From NCBI GenBank assembly GCA_946122785.1, contig CAMGYJ010000006.1, positions 1,488,001-1,552,000 on the forward strand: a stretch of 64,000 nt of DNA, written 5' to 3'. Below the pieces are notes generated by a model that did not search any database, was not told the origin of the DNA, and worked only from the letters and a program-made list of their open reading frames with translations. Of this stretch, positions 1-12,743 are shown one piece after another. Within the stretch, counting starts at the first letter, position 1. Each line of letters begins with the position of its first letter. The DNA comes from Linum tenue (lineage: Eukaryota; Streptophyta; Magnoliopsida; Malpighiales; Linaceae). Position numbers and translations under genes: made by a program.

Positions 1-710
1 TCACATTATGCTATACAAAAGAGAAACACACTTCCATCCCCCATATATTGAGACATGGAATAATACACTTGGCCAGAAACGTGAAACTAAAGACTCCTGT
101 CCTGATTTTATAGCTACCTCACTCAAGCTAACATCAATTCCTTCTTCTTCAATCAAATGGTCATAGGAAAGAAGAAAAAAACCAGAACCCCAACCCCGCA
201 ATCAACCGAAAGAAAGCTCGCACGTAAACTTTGGTTCTGTTCATCTGTTGTGACCTCATTACAGCCAAAAAGAATAATAATTTAAAGAAGAGGAAAACCA
301 AACACCTGCCTAATATAAATATATTACCAAAACGAATAAATCAAGAAAGAGCTAAAGAAGCAAATCAACCCACCACCGGATAACCCAAAAAATATGTATA
401 GGGGGGAAATTGTACGTTAACTTCCTTCCATCAGTCGACAAACAAGATAGAGAGCTTGCTGGGTGGGGGATCAGAAGCAGCTAAAAATGCATTGATTGCT
501 GTCCCTTCCTCAACCAAAGTCCTCAGACTACAACTACAGCCAAACGAACAGAAGGGAGAACGTAAGAAGAAAGCATTATCATTATCATTATCATTATAAA
601 GATATGATGCATAAGCAAATCCCTCCTCTCCCTCTCTCTCTCTCTCACCTGCAACCTCCACTATGGAGACGCAAAGCCGAAAATAACCAGATGCAATGGA
701 GCATGCAAGC
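1..710 (-). other. 3' UTR and downstream flank of the villin gene
   Basis: No coding region is supported here. The stretch lies directly downstream of the villin stop codon and presumably contains its 3' UTR. It holds an imperfect ATT/ATC microsatellite near 575-600 and a short CT run near 633-650. Short reading frames in this stretch overlap one another on both strands and match nothing I recognise. Confidence 0.5.
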
Positions 711-3700
711 TCAGAACAATTGAAGTGCCATCTTGAGCTTGTTCTGTTTCCATTTCGGCAACTTGTAGAATGCATCCTTACCCATCCCGAATTTGTCCTT
801 GAACTCCGAAGATGATAGGTAAGTCTGCAAAGGTTCGCCATCAAAGACACATTGTAACAACACTTGCAACAAAATGCCATGCCTAACTTTAAAATGCATG
901 CTAACGTGTCTTCCTTCTTGGATTCTATTCATTTTACCTCACGCTTTGTCACATCAATCTCGGCAACAGGATCTTCTGCATTTACTGTAAGGCGCTCGTA
1001 TGGATAAATCGGGAGCCCTTCCTCATCCTCATGTTCATTCTCCTTCACATCTTCCTTTATTGTCAACGATTCAATCCTGCTGCTCATAGAGTCCTCTCCT
1101 TTGGACTCTGACTCGGGTGTTGCTTTCGGACTTGCTACTTCATTCATACACCAAGACGAACCAATTCTGTGAGTAAGATTCAACTATTATTTCAAGCAAA
1201 GGGATAAGGCTTTGTCCATTACCCTTTACTGTTCTCGCCATGATCATTTTTCGCGCTGGCAATGGTTGTTCAAAAGTTGCGGTGAGTGCTGCTATGGCGG
1301 CAGACTTGGAAGCCAGCTTCGAAGAATCTGGACTTGCGCTACCAGATTTGGGATAAATTTTACGACCCATTGGTGGTGGAGTAGATAGGTTCCGAGCATT
1401 AGCATTCTCAAACGTAGCAGCCAGAGCATTGAAAGCTGGAGATCTTCCCCTTGCACGCGCTCTTTCAGGACTGAATGACACACTTCTGGAACGTTGTGAT
1501 TTCTCAGCGCCGCCTGACCTCCCACCATACGACGATGCTGGTCTCCTTTTCGGTTTCTAAATCATCACAATGATGATAAATTTTGAACTGAAGGAAAGCT
1601 GGACCAATTATATGGGCACCATTATAGTAAAGAAATAAAAAGCGCAAGCTTACATCTATAATTGGCGTTCCGCCTTTCAGAATGGTGAGTCTCCTCTGGA
1701 ACGAGTTTCCAACCATCTGCATCCGAATGTTGAAGCACATGTCAAAGAGCTAAAAGGGTCGTACAGATTGATTTGGCATAGTGCATGCTATTCACTTACT
1801 GCAGATTTTGCTGAATCCCATGTGAAGAAGCGCGTGAAGAAAGCTGGCTCACTCCCTTCCATGACTACGTAAATTGGAGTTTCGTGGGATAACTTTTCCA
1901 ACAGGAAGTCATTCTCAACAAATTTCTGTCAGAAGAGAGAACTGATGAAATCAGGAAGGAATGTTGATAAACGGAGCTTCAAATGCTTTATTTAGTCACT
2001 TTGTGTGAACTAGAGAGTCAAAGTATCATGATATGCTCATTCAATTAAGAAAGAAAGTAGCATACCTCGCCTATAGACAAAGCTTGTGTTTTGCTCTTGG
2101 AGTCAACCTGCTGCCCCACCCATACAAATATTTCAGAGTGACAATCAAGGATGAACATATCTTCTGTCATTAGATCATCCTGGTTGAAGTTATATATCTC
2201 AGTTGCCTGCAAGAACAAACTATATCTCTTAGCATTACTCAACTGGAGAGCGCATGACACGACTTAATGGTATACGGTTCTAAAAGGAACATATACGATT
2301 CTAAAATATAAAAGGTATACATACCTTCAGCTTTCCTTCTGGTAGCACATATTCGAATTAAATCAGGAGGGAGAACAAAACAAAATGGAGCAAGGATTAG
2401 CCATCTAGTACAGCAATAATTAAAACAAGATTAATAGGAAATAAATGGAAGTGGGAAGAAAAGGTAGCTTTTGTACCTTTTGAGAATGTGCAAGAGAATA
2501 GATGAGGATCGGTCTCAGCTTCCTTTGCAATTTTTTGACTAGAATGTTCAGTTTTCCCACCCAAAAGATCCCAAAATTGCTCAGATTCTGATCCTTCCTT
2601 TTGCGGCTTTGATTGCAAATTTGGCTGTAGTTTCACAAGAAACAAGAACAATCCGCAACCAGACAAAGAGAATCCATATCAAATCACTGAACCAGAGAGA
2701 GAGGAGAGAGCTCCTTATTCTAGCATGTATTAGAGTTAACCCAAGTGAATGCTTCTTAGTTTTATCAATGGTTCTATGTCAAATGATTCTGCCTGCAAAC
2801 CTTGTGCAGCTATTTCACCACAAATTTTCCAGAGCAAATGAAATGAGTAGAACTGACAAATCAGTGCATGGAAGATGAACTTCAGAAGGAAGTTGGAAGG
2901 ACAAAGATAAAGTATCAAACCTTTATCAGATCTAGTTGTCTCTCAACAACTTCCTGGTCCTCAGTGGAAGTAAGGTTTCCAGACCATGTAAAGACTGTTG
3001 GGCCGTTGTGTAATATATAGCAGTAGGAGGAGTTCAAAGATGATGCTACCTAAACACATTTCATAGTAAATTAACATAAATTGGATACTTAAATGTAAGA
3101 ACTAATTTGCAGAAGACATTTTAAGAACTGAAAACAAGCTTTGCCATACTGGTTCAACTTGTATTGCTTGCATATTTTCCGGGCCAGTTCCCTGAATCCG
3201 GAATAATGCTGAACCATCCTCACTGTATGTGTCATCTGTGAGTTCATTATCCTCGATATGCTTCTTGTAGCCAGCACTTAGACCACCCTGATAAACATAT
3301 ACACCTTAGTGGAAATTTGAATAGAGAATAACTAGGAGAGCAAACATCAACACTGATCTAAATTTTGAAATCCCAACCTTAAAGACAATAAAACACTGAA
3401 AAACTGAAAGGAACTGAATAGTTTCCGCTCCTTCATAGATGCGAGCCTACGGATCCAAAATGAAACAGGGTCAAAACAGTTATGGAGGAGAAAGTTGTTA
3501 TCAGTATAACAGACATCACTGTCAAAAGGCAAATACCTGGGCTGTCAGAAACTTCAGTGACTCGACCATTTTGCCTGCGTGTGAAACAGCAGAAGCTCTT
3601 TCCTCCTACTTGAAAGCGAGAAATGTGCATCAAAACATAAGCTAATCAATCTAGCCATATGCATCAAATATGGGAACTTGAAATGAAAGCATTTAACTTC

Positions 3701-6700
3701 TCCATGCAAGAGAAAGCATGTGCCATCAAACAAGTTCTAGTTAGTAGTAAGACAATAACCAGCTTTGCACTGAAAGGCTTGAAAGATTTACCTCGACGCT
3801 CTGCTTCCCAAGCCATGTTCCAATAAGATACTCCTCTCTGTCTTCTCCCGGATACGAATATTGGAAAACGTAGCAATCCCCACTGTAGAACTTAAACTGA
3901 TCTGAAGCTGGAAGGAGAACCTTGTCTTCTCCATTCACTCTCCAGACCTGCGCCAACCAAGATAAATATGATAATCACCGGAACTATCATGTCCAGAAGG
4001 GAACTTTAATGCTTAAATCATTTCTCTGATTTTAGTTATCTAGTGTATTCCTTACATGTTCATTGACACGAGCCAGGCACAGTAGTTTCAAACTTAAGCG
4101 AATGCTTATTCGGTGTTTCCTACTCACACGAGCCCATATCCTTGCTTTTCTATCAATCTCTAATTTCTATTCTTTGGGATAAGAAAGCGCTCTTAGTTCA
4201 GTTCGGTAGAATGTGGGTCTCCAAGAACATTCGCTAGCTTTAATGATTTCTATGGATTTAGTTATCTAGTTATATCCACTGGTCTCAATAGATTTACCAG
4301 TTTCTCGTCAATAAGTGCCACACTTAATTGGTAATGGTTGTTTGTTCCATTAAATACTTTCAACATGTAATATAGCCATATAGGGCGTATCTACATGATC
4401 CTAATCCTTTCAGCTCAATTTAGAAATAAGTAAAGCCGCACTTGCACCTGCAAATTTCCTGTGACGTCGATATGTGGCTGTGGCTCTTCTTCCTTTGAAG
4501 GGGCGGATTTCACAAGGCCCTTGACATTTAGCCCCTGGCGTTTTAGAAGTGCTGCATAAATATTATAAAGTAAGCAACCGTAGACTTGAGAAACAGGGCA
4601 GACAAATAATATTACGAAGTCGAAATATTGCAGCTTGCTGACCTGCAACTTTCCCTCTGCCATCCTCGGCTACAGCTACATCAGCCGTCTTGGGCCAGGA
4701 TGTAAACTTTGACCTGAACATGACAGTCTCAAAACCCTCCATCACTCGGATTATGTGGGACTTTGGTCGATCAGCCTTGTGAACTATCTCCTGACCAGTA
4801 AGATCAACTATAAGAAAAGAGCACCTAGAAATTTACGTAACGATATCCATACTAATTGAGAAGGAAAATATCATTACTTCTGCTGTTTTGCTTGCATTCT
4901 TCCTTTCATCGAGATTGGTGTTTCTTCCCATCCATACAAAGACTTCCACTCCACAATCAAGAACAAAACATTTGTTTGTGTCTAGCAACTCTCTGGTAAA
5001 AGTATCTGCTTCAACTTGCTCAGCTTGACCTTTTCCAATGCTATCAAAATAAATAAAGCATTAAAGCTCAAACATTATCCCAAGGGAAAATAAAAAAACC
5101 AGCGTAACTATTCATCCAGCATTCTGTCTCCACTAGAAAATAAAAAAAAGGAATATATTTTGCCTTTTCTCCCTCTTTCTAAACCTGTTGTCAACAATTT
5201 TAGATTCCAATAGCCCACCTTATTTATCCATTTCATCCAAAACTATCCAAGATTTCGAAAAATATGAATTGTTAACAATAATTAGGAGCACATATATTAG
5301 AATGGCAATATGTGCACGTATAACAAAATAATAAGTAAAATCAAAGGAGAAGTCAAAAGAGAAAGGAACAGAAAACATGAAAGAAAGGGAAAGATAGGGA
5401 TGATGAAATTTTGTGACAATGCATAAATGTTGATATAGCTAGAAAGAAAATTGAGGATATAAGACAATTGATTTAAAGGATTTACCAAAATAGTTTGGTC
5501 TCATCAGAAGCAGGCAATTTATCCTCGTCACTGGCTGTTTTCCGTGGAAGTGGAGCAAAGCCACCAAAGAAACCCCAGAACTCCCCCGTTTCAGCATCAG
5601 CCATCAATCTTCCATCCTCTGTTCAAATAGCCATAGAGGTTAAACCTCACGAATGAAGCAGCTACCTCTGAGTATATGAAATAAATCTCAACTTACCAAT
5701 GGAAGCTACCTCACATTTCCCATCATGATACGTGTCTTTGATATATTGGACTACTTCTAAGGCTTTAGCCCTCTCTTGTATGGATGAATTGGAACCATTA
5801 AATTGAAAAATTTTGGACGTGGTATCAAGAATGAAAATGTCATCATGGTTTAGAGATGAGCGAGCAAAAGGAACCTGCACCAAGATTAGACAATTAGAAT
5901 AAGGAAAACATTCAACTACATGCAAAGGTTTACTGACACTTGCCTCCTTTACATGTACGACATGCTTTCCTTTGCAGACAAATAACCGTGTCTGGTGCTC
6001 TTCGGCCTCAACATGTTTGAATCCAGATGATGTTCCACCTTCTTGGGGTATGATACATGGTTTAAAATAAGATAAGAACTTCTCAGTTTCATGGCCTTGG
6101 ACTTCACGGTACTGTACTGCACGGCCTCCAAGAGCTGCATCAAGCTCTACTGCTTTTATGGCAGCAGCACCAGCTTCGTCCTGTTCCAAAGGCATCACAA
6201 AATCATTAGCAAACAGCATGAAACCATGGGCTTGAAGTATTGAAAGAATCTATAAATGAGAGCTAACCTGTGAGGTATCTCTGCCAAGCCAATAGTGTAT
6301 ATCTTGGCGCAAGGCACCACTTTTTAAAGCAGTAGTCTGAAGAGATAAGAGCACAAACATCTTAGTACTGTTTTATAATTGGTGCACCTTCTCTAAAGAA
6401 AGTGCATACATTGAGCAACAAATAAATCGTTATACCATGAAGCCTTAAATTTATCTTCTTACAAACCATAACATCATCCAATTCTAAGTAACAAATGGAG
6501 TCCACTATTTCCAAATTGGAAAACAAAAATATTGATGATGCTATAGAGGGTGAAACTGCACCCACCTCTTACTCTGCCAATATTAATAATCACGATTTGA
6601 TGGGAATTCTCAACCTCTATGGTTCAATAACCTACTGCTATTAAGAAACATACTTTCTAGATAACATAATGTAGAAGGAACCATACACTTCAAGAGTAAT

Positions 6701-7076
6701 TTCTTTCTATGCATTAATAAAATAACGCATGTGTTTTCAATTCTTACATGGAAGCAATCAATTACATAAGAGAAAACATACCTTCAAAATAATATAGGAA
6801 TCTCCCATGAAGAATTTTCCATAAGAAGCCTTTGGAATAGCAACCGGATGAAAGTTTTCAATCCGCCATATCTCGAGACCACTATATTTGTTAAGGCCAG
6901 CAGTTCATCAAGAAAAAGGAAAAATGTAATAAAGCTACTTCAATCTAACATCAACACACGACAAGCAAATAAAAGAGAAGCTAGCTCGAAATGGGTAATA
7001 GTTCATCAGGTAAAGGATACGCTTTTTGTCCAGCTCCTTGAAAAGCTGGATCCAAGTCTCTCATCGAAACAGACAT
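711..7076 (-). CDS. VLN4: Villin, VLN4 type (actin-bundling gelsolin/villin protein), 22 coding exons
   Basis: Villins bind, cap, sever and bundle actin filaments in the cytoplasm. Coding exons, in translation order: 7076-7021, 6881-6782, 6336-6268, 6180-5944, 5874-5697, 5618-5486, 5040-4878, 4790-4643, 4551-4448, 3947-3792, 3605-3537, 3446-3378, 3287-3150, 3049-2921, 2624-2477, 2338-2325, 2206-2066, 1925-1800, 1716-1654, 1556-1223, 1134-938, 824-711. All phases agree and sum to 2886 nt (961 aa plus stop), close to the roughly 960-975 aa of plant villins. Six gelsolin-like repeats come first (N-terminus [24 protein letters not shown] and [19 protein letters not shown] are visible), then a basic Ser/Pro linker (about 748-895) and a C-terminal headpiece with [17 protein letters not shown]. 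The N-terminus and the [11 protein letters not shown] motif point to the VLN4 branch, not VLN2/3. Oddities are a 14-nt microexon and one GC-AG intron. No frameshift is needed. Confidence 0.93.
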
Positions 7077-8480
7077 AGTGTTTCCGCACTTCGACTAACT
7101 TTGACCTCCACCACTTTGATAGTTTGGTTGCTGGGCTACAGGTATCCTGCAATGATAAGCAGTACAATTGGTTATCCCATGACATTGACAGCTTATAATG
7201 TACTTTCGATTGTAAAAATGGCCAACATTTCATCAGAATGCACCTAATCCCTTATTTCATATTTCAAGCCTTGACATATCTTGCATATACTTTCCCTATG
7301 AGTACATCCATCAGACCCAATTCATTTCCAGGCAGCATCACGCTATTGCTTAAAAGGAATAGCCCGGAATCCCCGCTATAACTAGGTGCCGACGAAGTAC
7401 AAAACCCATTTACCCCGCAAGAGGGGATCACATTTCGCGCAAATTTGCCGGTAAATCCAAAATGAGATATCATTACTGGGCACAGAAATCAGAATGACAA
7501 TAAGAACGCCTAAAATTCAATGCGAAAGGCACTCTAATCGAATGAATAATTAATAATATAATAGCGAATGAGAAAACCCAGTTTGTACTGGTTGTATGAC
7601 ACCATTATTATGCATATCTCGAATTGCTACACATCGACATCCCGCACCGCCCCCCATCACAATCAACACCCGCCAAACAGTTTCGCCCGGGGATAAAAAC
7701 GGACAATAAGGAGGAAGAAGAAGAGGGGGGTGAAACGAACTCAAACTCGGACGGATTCCATGGCGGAAGTGCTGAATTCGATCAATTACAAACTGAGCTA
7801 CCGGGGTCAGGAAGGGGGACGTTGGCATTTCGAAATGCAAAAATGGAAGCCCCCGTAAAGCCAGGAGTGTAAACAAAATAAAACAAAAACAAGCAGCGTG
7901 GAGACAAGAAGAAAAAAAAGGCAGACTCAGATTCACTGTAATATCACTCATCAATTCATAACCTTTCCCATCCCGGATTTCGACAGTGGAGTCCACGGGA
8001 AAGCATACAAGAGGGAGAAACCAAAAACGGAATTTAAGGAATGTGGGAGAAGAGATGAAGTCTACCTGGATATATGTCGTTGGAGAGGAAATGAAAGGGA
8101 CTTCCAGATCCAATCTAACCCAGCAAGCAGCAGCAACCGAATTAGGGACGAAGATGGAGCAATTATGAATCTCTTTCCCTGTTTTTTTTTTTTTTTTTTG
8201 GGTTTTCCCTACCCTTCTTTTGAGCGGGGGAGGCAGCCCAAAGACGAGGGAAAAGCTGGCAGTTGAGAAAAAGAGGAAAAGGGACGGGAGAGAGATGAAG
8301 GAGGGGGGGAGTGGGGCGGAGATGAGAAGGCGAGAGAGAGGAGAAAAGGCGCAAACCGAAGAAAGAAAAAAAAAAAAAAAGAAGAGGGAATGAGAAAAAT
8401 AGCAAATGAAGAAATGGAGCTGGAGAAGAAAGAGAGTGTGAAGCAGGAATGGAGGGAATGATGAGTTTGCCAGGCGCATC
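7077..8480 (-). promoter_or_regulatory. 5' UTR (with intron) and promoter-proximal region of the villin gene
   Basis: On the minus strand a good acceptor (TTATCATTGCAG) ends at 7147, leaving a 5' UTR exon of about 7146-7077 before the ATG. A plausible donor (ATATCCAG|GTAGAC) lies near 8067. The first UTR exon would lie roughly within 8068-8450. It is rich in CT/TC tracts and has poly-T/poly-A runs near 8185 and 8370. Leader introns are common in plant actin-related genes. The long open frames on both strands here are low-complexity and are not proposed as genes. The transcription start is not determined. Confidence 0.45.
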
Positions 8481-8568
8481 ACTAAACCAGCACCAAAAGT
8501 TTACCAGACTGTTAAAAGAATGTTTTTCTTTCATGCTTTTGATCCTTGAACTTCTGGTCATTTCCATT

Positions 8569-8956
8569 TAAACCTCTATCAAAACTTCATTTCCTATCCT
8601 AATCTCTCATGTTAATATTCAATCATTTAAGGATAGTTAGTATAAACGGTCACAAATCTCTACATTTAACAAAAAACGGTAACAAATTTTTAATTTGTAA
8701 TTACTCAATAATAAAACGTTGTACTTAGAACAAAACAATCACAAATTAAACAGAGTGATCATTTCATACAAGTTCAAACTTTTGTTGCCGTGTCGTTAAA
8801 AGTTAAACTTTTGGTGACCCTTTTGTACGAAGTTCAAAGCTTTGAATGATCAATCACTGTTACAATTTGCGCCAGTTGAAAATGATATGATCGTAATAAA
8901 GGATGGCAGTGAGGGAATTCACCTTCATTTTCTGTTTTAGAGGATACTATTTAGAA
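8569..8956. other. Intergenic AT-rich stretch
   Basis: This separates the villin promoter region from a LINE remnant. I see AT-rich sequence with several TTAAA/ACAAA-type repeats and no gene, terminal repeat or RNA signature. Confidence 0.4.
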
Positions 8957-10073
8957 CTATAAAAATACTATGTTACTAGAGGGATAAGAAAGCACATCCG
9001 GGTAGGTTCTTATGGAAAGAGAATTCACGACTATCAACTTGCAAAAGGGGCTCCGACTGTGTCCCATTTGTTCTTCGAGGACGATAGTATATTCTTCACT
9101 TGGGCGACTGCACAGGAGAGCCAGGAATTGAAAAGAATATTGCAGGATTATGAGCGTGAGTCTGGACAGTTGGTGAGCTTTGAGAAGTCTGCAGTATCGT
9201 TCAGTGCAAGCATTCAGATGCATAATCAGATGGTTCCTATTGGGATTCTTGGTATGCCACGAGTAGAGAAGCATGAAAAATATCCAAGGTTGGCTACGGT
9301 AGCAGGAAGATCTAAGAAGGAGCGGCTCTTTCTTGAGATTAAGGAAAGGGTCGGGAAAAAAATGAAGGGATGGAAGGAGATAACACTTTCTACAGCAGCA
9401 AGAGAAGTGCTTATCAAATCAGTAGCTCTTGCACAGTTTTCTTATGCGATGACGACGTTCAGAATTACTGAGGGGGTCATGGAAGAGGTTCAAGGGCTGA
9501 TATGCACCTTTTGGTGGGGACAACGAGGTTCTGAACGCCGAGCCCATTGGGTTAAGCGCGAGGAGCTAGCTTGGCCGAAGGAAAAGGATGGAATGGATTT
9601 TCGGGAGCTAAGGGGTTTCAATACAGCCATGCTACAAAACCAGTTGTGGAATCTCTATAAAAAACCAAACTCATTGGCGGCCCAAATCATGAAGGCAAAA
9701 TACTACAGGAAGTCGTCGGTGTTGGAGGCTCACTTGGGATACCGCCCGAGCTATATTTGACGAAATCTCATTTCGGATCAGGAGTTTCTATATAGTGGGT
9801 TTCGATTGGGAATTTGGTAATGACTCATCAGTTCATATATGGGGCGACAAATGGATTCCGGACACCCATGATTTTTATGTGCCTTCATTTTCGATGGGAT
9901 CGCCGGTTGATGCGACATTAAGAGAGCTTGTAGTCGAGGAGGAAGAGAGGTGGGATAGTAACCCTCCTTCATCGTTGGTGTCGTCATCACTATCAGCTGC
10001 GATACTTTCCTCTGATTTTAAGATTTCGTCTCAACGGCTTATTCAGAACACGTGCCCTTGTTCTTCTTTCTAA
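8957..10073 (+). mobile_element. LINE (L1-type) ORF2 fragment: C-terminal part of reverse transcriptase
   Basis: Translation from about 8970 gives HLFFEDDSIFF followed by the typical plant LINE palm/thumb text (GQLVSFEKSAVSFS, LSTAAREVLIKSVALAQFSYAM, FWWGQRGSERRAHWVKREELAWPK). The catalytic F/YADD box reads FEDD, so the alanine is replaced by glutamate. A stop near 9760 and a frame change split it from a second open piece at 9795-10073 (FGNDSSVHIWGDKWIPD), the usual continuation of this family. It lacks the N-terminal endonuclease, the C-terminal zinc-binding region, a poly(A) tail and recognisable target-site duplications. It is a dead internal fragment. Confidence 0.85.
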
Positions 10074-10079
10074 GGGTAG

Positions 10080-10750
10080 TTGGTTGGTTTCCCTTTCTTG
10101 TCTGTGCTAAACGGTCCCTCTTTTCCTCTTGTTCTGCCATTTGCCTCGTGATAATGGTCTGCCAAAACTAGTTATACCTCTCCTCTCTCCTTATCTTCCC
10201 TGGTTGTCGAGATTTCTACGTCTGAATGGTTAAAGGTCGTCCTAAAAATTACTATCAATCGTCTAAAGAAAATATAAACCAAATCCAACAAATTATATTA
10301 TGGACCGAACCATAAATAGTAGTAAAAGAATAGAAAATTATTGATATAAACAAAAAAAATCCAAAAACCAAAACCTCACAACCGAAGCCAATTTTCGATT
10401 GTACCAACCGAAAATCACCTTCAATTGGGAGGTTTTGGGTTTTTTTTTATAAAAAAATCAGATTTTTACCTCGTCGGAGTCGCTACTCATGATTCGGATG
10501 TATTCTTGACGATCGACTCGAAAATGTCAACGATGAATTCGAGACTGTGGAAAATTGAGTATTTTTCGTTTTTTTAGTCAAAATAATGTTTGTTTGCTAA
10601 ACATGCCCAAAGGTTTTTTTTTTTAATTTTAAAAACAACCTTTATCAATTCCCTTCTACATTATCTGAAACATGGAAAGAAAAGAAGATGCAATATAACA
10701 AGCATTCAATATGAGAAAGAGAAACCCAGATAAAACTTAAACGCATTAGG
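10080..10750. other. Intergenic, AT-rich, with one imperfect inverted repeat
   Basis: No gene is seen. Around 10365-10450 an imperfect hairpin is formed by AAAACCTC and GAGGTTTT arms, with CCGAA.../...TTCGATT text between them and A- and T-runs outside. It could be a degraded MITE. No flanking duplication is clear. Confidence 0.3.
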
Positions 10751-10759
10751 CCGCAAAGT

Positions 10760-11480
10760 CTCCTACCATTCATCACCAGTCCTCTCTTTCAAACTCGGTG
10801 CGCTTCAAGCTGTATGCATCTTCTTCCAACGACTCCTCTTTCTCTAAGGAGTCCAACAACCACTCCCACCGGGACACATTCAATCTCTTGTTTCGTATGT
10901 GGTAAGAAAGAAGAGAAAGTGAAAAGAACAACCAGATGGGTTGCAGGAGCAAGATTACTGCTGATCTTCCCTCCACCCATCAACAGTCCAAGCCTCAGCC
11001 TTCTCAATGTAATCTCCATTGAAGACAACCACTCAAGTGTTCTATGTGACATGAACATAGGTTTTTTTAGATAACAACTTTGTTAAGCAACTCGAGCAAG
11101 TGATTAAAGGTACCAACTGGAAAATCAAACATGAGCAGTGAATCTAGAGATATTACAGAGACTGAACCGAATGGTGGAAGTTGACAGAGCAACCACAAAA
11201 TCGAGTCCACTTCTCATTTGGGTTGTACTTTTTCTCGAGGCCCTCGACTGTACTTGCATATTTGATTGTGGTAATGTTGGATAATATCTAGAAACACAAA
11301 GCTAAGTGTAGCAGATATGGAGAAGAACAATTGATAAAGAGAAGAGAGACTTGAAACTCTTTCATGGATGCAAGGTCCAGATCCCAGAAATACCAATCAG
11401 AAGACTCCTCAATTTCCTCAAGCTACTTATTCTTTGAAGTGTCGGAAAGGTAGAGGAAGTACCTATAAAATTATAGCCAA
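10760..11480 (-). pseudogene. DNA ligase IV fragment (inter-BRCT linker and second BRCT domain)
   Basis: On the minus strand, three blocks in the right order resemble the C-terminal half of plant DNA ligase IV, the NHEJ ligase. After an acceptor near 11463 comes YFLYLSDTSKNK, then an in-frame TAG, then LEEIEESSDWYFWDLDLAS. Next, after another acceptor near 11283, is ILSNITTIKYASTVEGLEKK and NPNEKW. Last, at 11010-10770, comes GGKISSNLAPATHLVVL and, in another frame after a deletion, KRLNVSRWEWLLDSLEKEES and YSLKRTEFE. The stop, the frame shift, the missing ~30 residues in BRCT2 and the lack of any upstream ligase catalytic exons show a relic. Identification rests on remembered similarity to Arabidopsis LIG4; a BRCT relic of another protein is less likely. 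Confidence 0.6.
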
Positions 11481-11489
11481 TTGAGAAAA

Positions 11490-12430
11490 GAAAGGAATAA
11501 TAGATTAGAAAAACGAATACAAGTTGCTACCCTTGAAACTGAGAAGATACATCTTGAAGCAGAGCTAACTTTTGGTTGTAAAGGAACTTTCTTTTTCTAT
11601 CCCCTTTTGGAGGATTTCGGGCATGCTGGTATGTCATCTTGCGGGCCTCCATGTTCTTTAGGCTTTGTTGTTGTGCCATTACTCGAATGAACAAGTTGTA
11701 TGAAAGGTGAGACCGAGAGTGTCTCAAGTCCATATAAACAATTGGAGAGAGAAGTAGCCAAGAATTTCTAAAAGGAAAACAAGGAACGCACAAGCGAAAA
11801 TACGAATGTGAACACATATTGCTTGTTCTTATTTCTTACACTGTACATCTAGACATTCATGGCACGGTTTGTCATACCGCACTGTACATCAGGACATTAA
11901 CTTCAAAATCAAAATCAGTCCACAATTGCCCTTCAATTAAGAAATACAAACCATTTTTTGCCAGAAGCCAGTCGATCAAGCAACCCATTGAGCTCCTCAA
12001 ACAAGAGCAAAATTGCCGGCGTTGGTGCCAGTCTTCGCACCGCCGCGGCAGACAGCGTCGGGAGAGTCTCTGGAAATTCCAAGTGTATCAATCAGGTGAG
12101 TCGCCAGCACTGATTCCTTCAGCCTTCCAGAACGTGTCCAGAAACTTGTGGAACTTGGAGCGCTACTTTGCCTGAGTATTTGGTCTTGTATCCAATCGAA
12201 TCGAACAAGCTCAACATCACGCTCAAGGCTCAACTTCGTTTCCAATCCTGTGTCATCTCATCTCGTCGTCCCCCTTTGGTTTCGGTTGGAATGACCGGTT
12301 CATTTATTATGAACCGACCGTTCGTGGGCCAGAAAAGGACTATGGTCCAATCTTTGTAATGGATATATTCTTGCTGGGCCCATTCAAGTCACTGAGTGAC
12401 GAGTTAAAATGGAACACAATGGCCCAATGA
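11490..12430. other. Unassigned region between the ligase relic and the RFC3 promoter
   Basis: No gene can be supported. A minus-strand open frame of 96 codons (11817-11527) and one of 82 codons (12245-11997) are the longest. The latter is moderately GC-rich and protein-like (FDWIQDQILRQSSAPSS, LIDTLGISRD), so a short unidentified or decayed exon is possible. The former contains text (KPKEHGGPQDDIPACPKSS in a neighbouring frame) that could be more of the ligase IV relic. Confidence 0.3.
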
Positions 12431-12438
12431 AGTGCTTA

Positions 12439-12447
12439 GGCGGGAAA
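12439..12447 (-). promoter_or_regulatory. E2F-type site upstream of RFC3
   Basis: GGCGGGAAA is the reverse complement of TTTCCCGCC, a perfect match to the plant E2F consensus TTTSSCGC. It lies about 450 bp before the RFC3 start codon. Clamp-loader genes are classic S-phase E2F targets. Nearby TGGGCC motifs (about 12326 and 12376) resemble the site II elements found in replication-gene promoters. This is a consensus match only. Confidence 0.55.
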
Positions 12448-12743
12448 CTCAGATCAGCTTCCCACCAAAAAGGTGTGAGAGAGAGAGAGACCACCTACGC
12501 GGGCGGGCCCACGCAGTCAGGCGTCGCGGTTTTACCCGGATCCGGGAAAACTTTCAGGAGTCGGGAGATTTTACTCTCAGTTCTTCCTGCACTCAGTTGC
12601 AGCCCCGGTGGTTAATTTCCTACATTCTGTTTCGCTCCTTGCCCGTCTCTCTCACCGTCGCTGATCTAAGCATCACGCAGTCACTTACTTTCGGAATCGA
12701 GGGAAGGTGACTCTCCACCGAGAACGATTTTCGCCGCCTTCTC

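Noticed and set aside
431..880. 149-codon minus-strand frame overlapping the villin 3' end
   Set aside because: The headpiece exon in another frame explains the DNA; this frame is a shadow running through the intron and 3' UTR.
7550..8482. 310-codon minus-strand open frame and its overlapping plus-strand frames
   Set aside because: It lies in the CT-rich leader/promoter of the villin gene, is low-complexity (Phe/Leu/Ser/Pro runs from CT tracts) and shows no domain.
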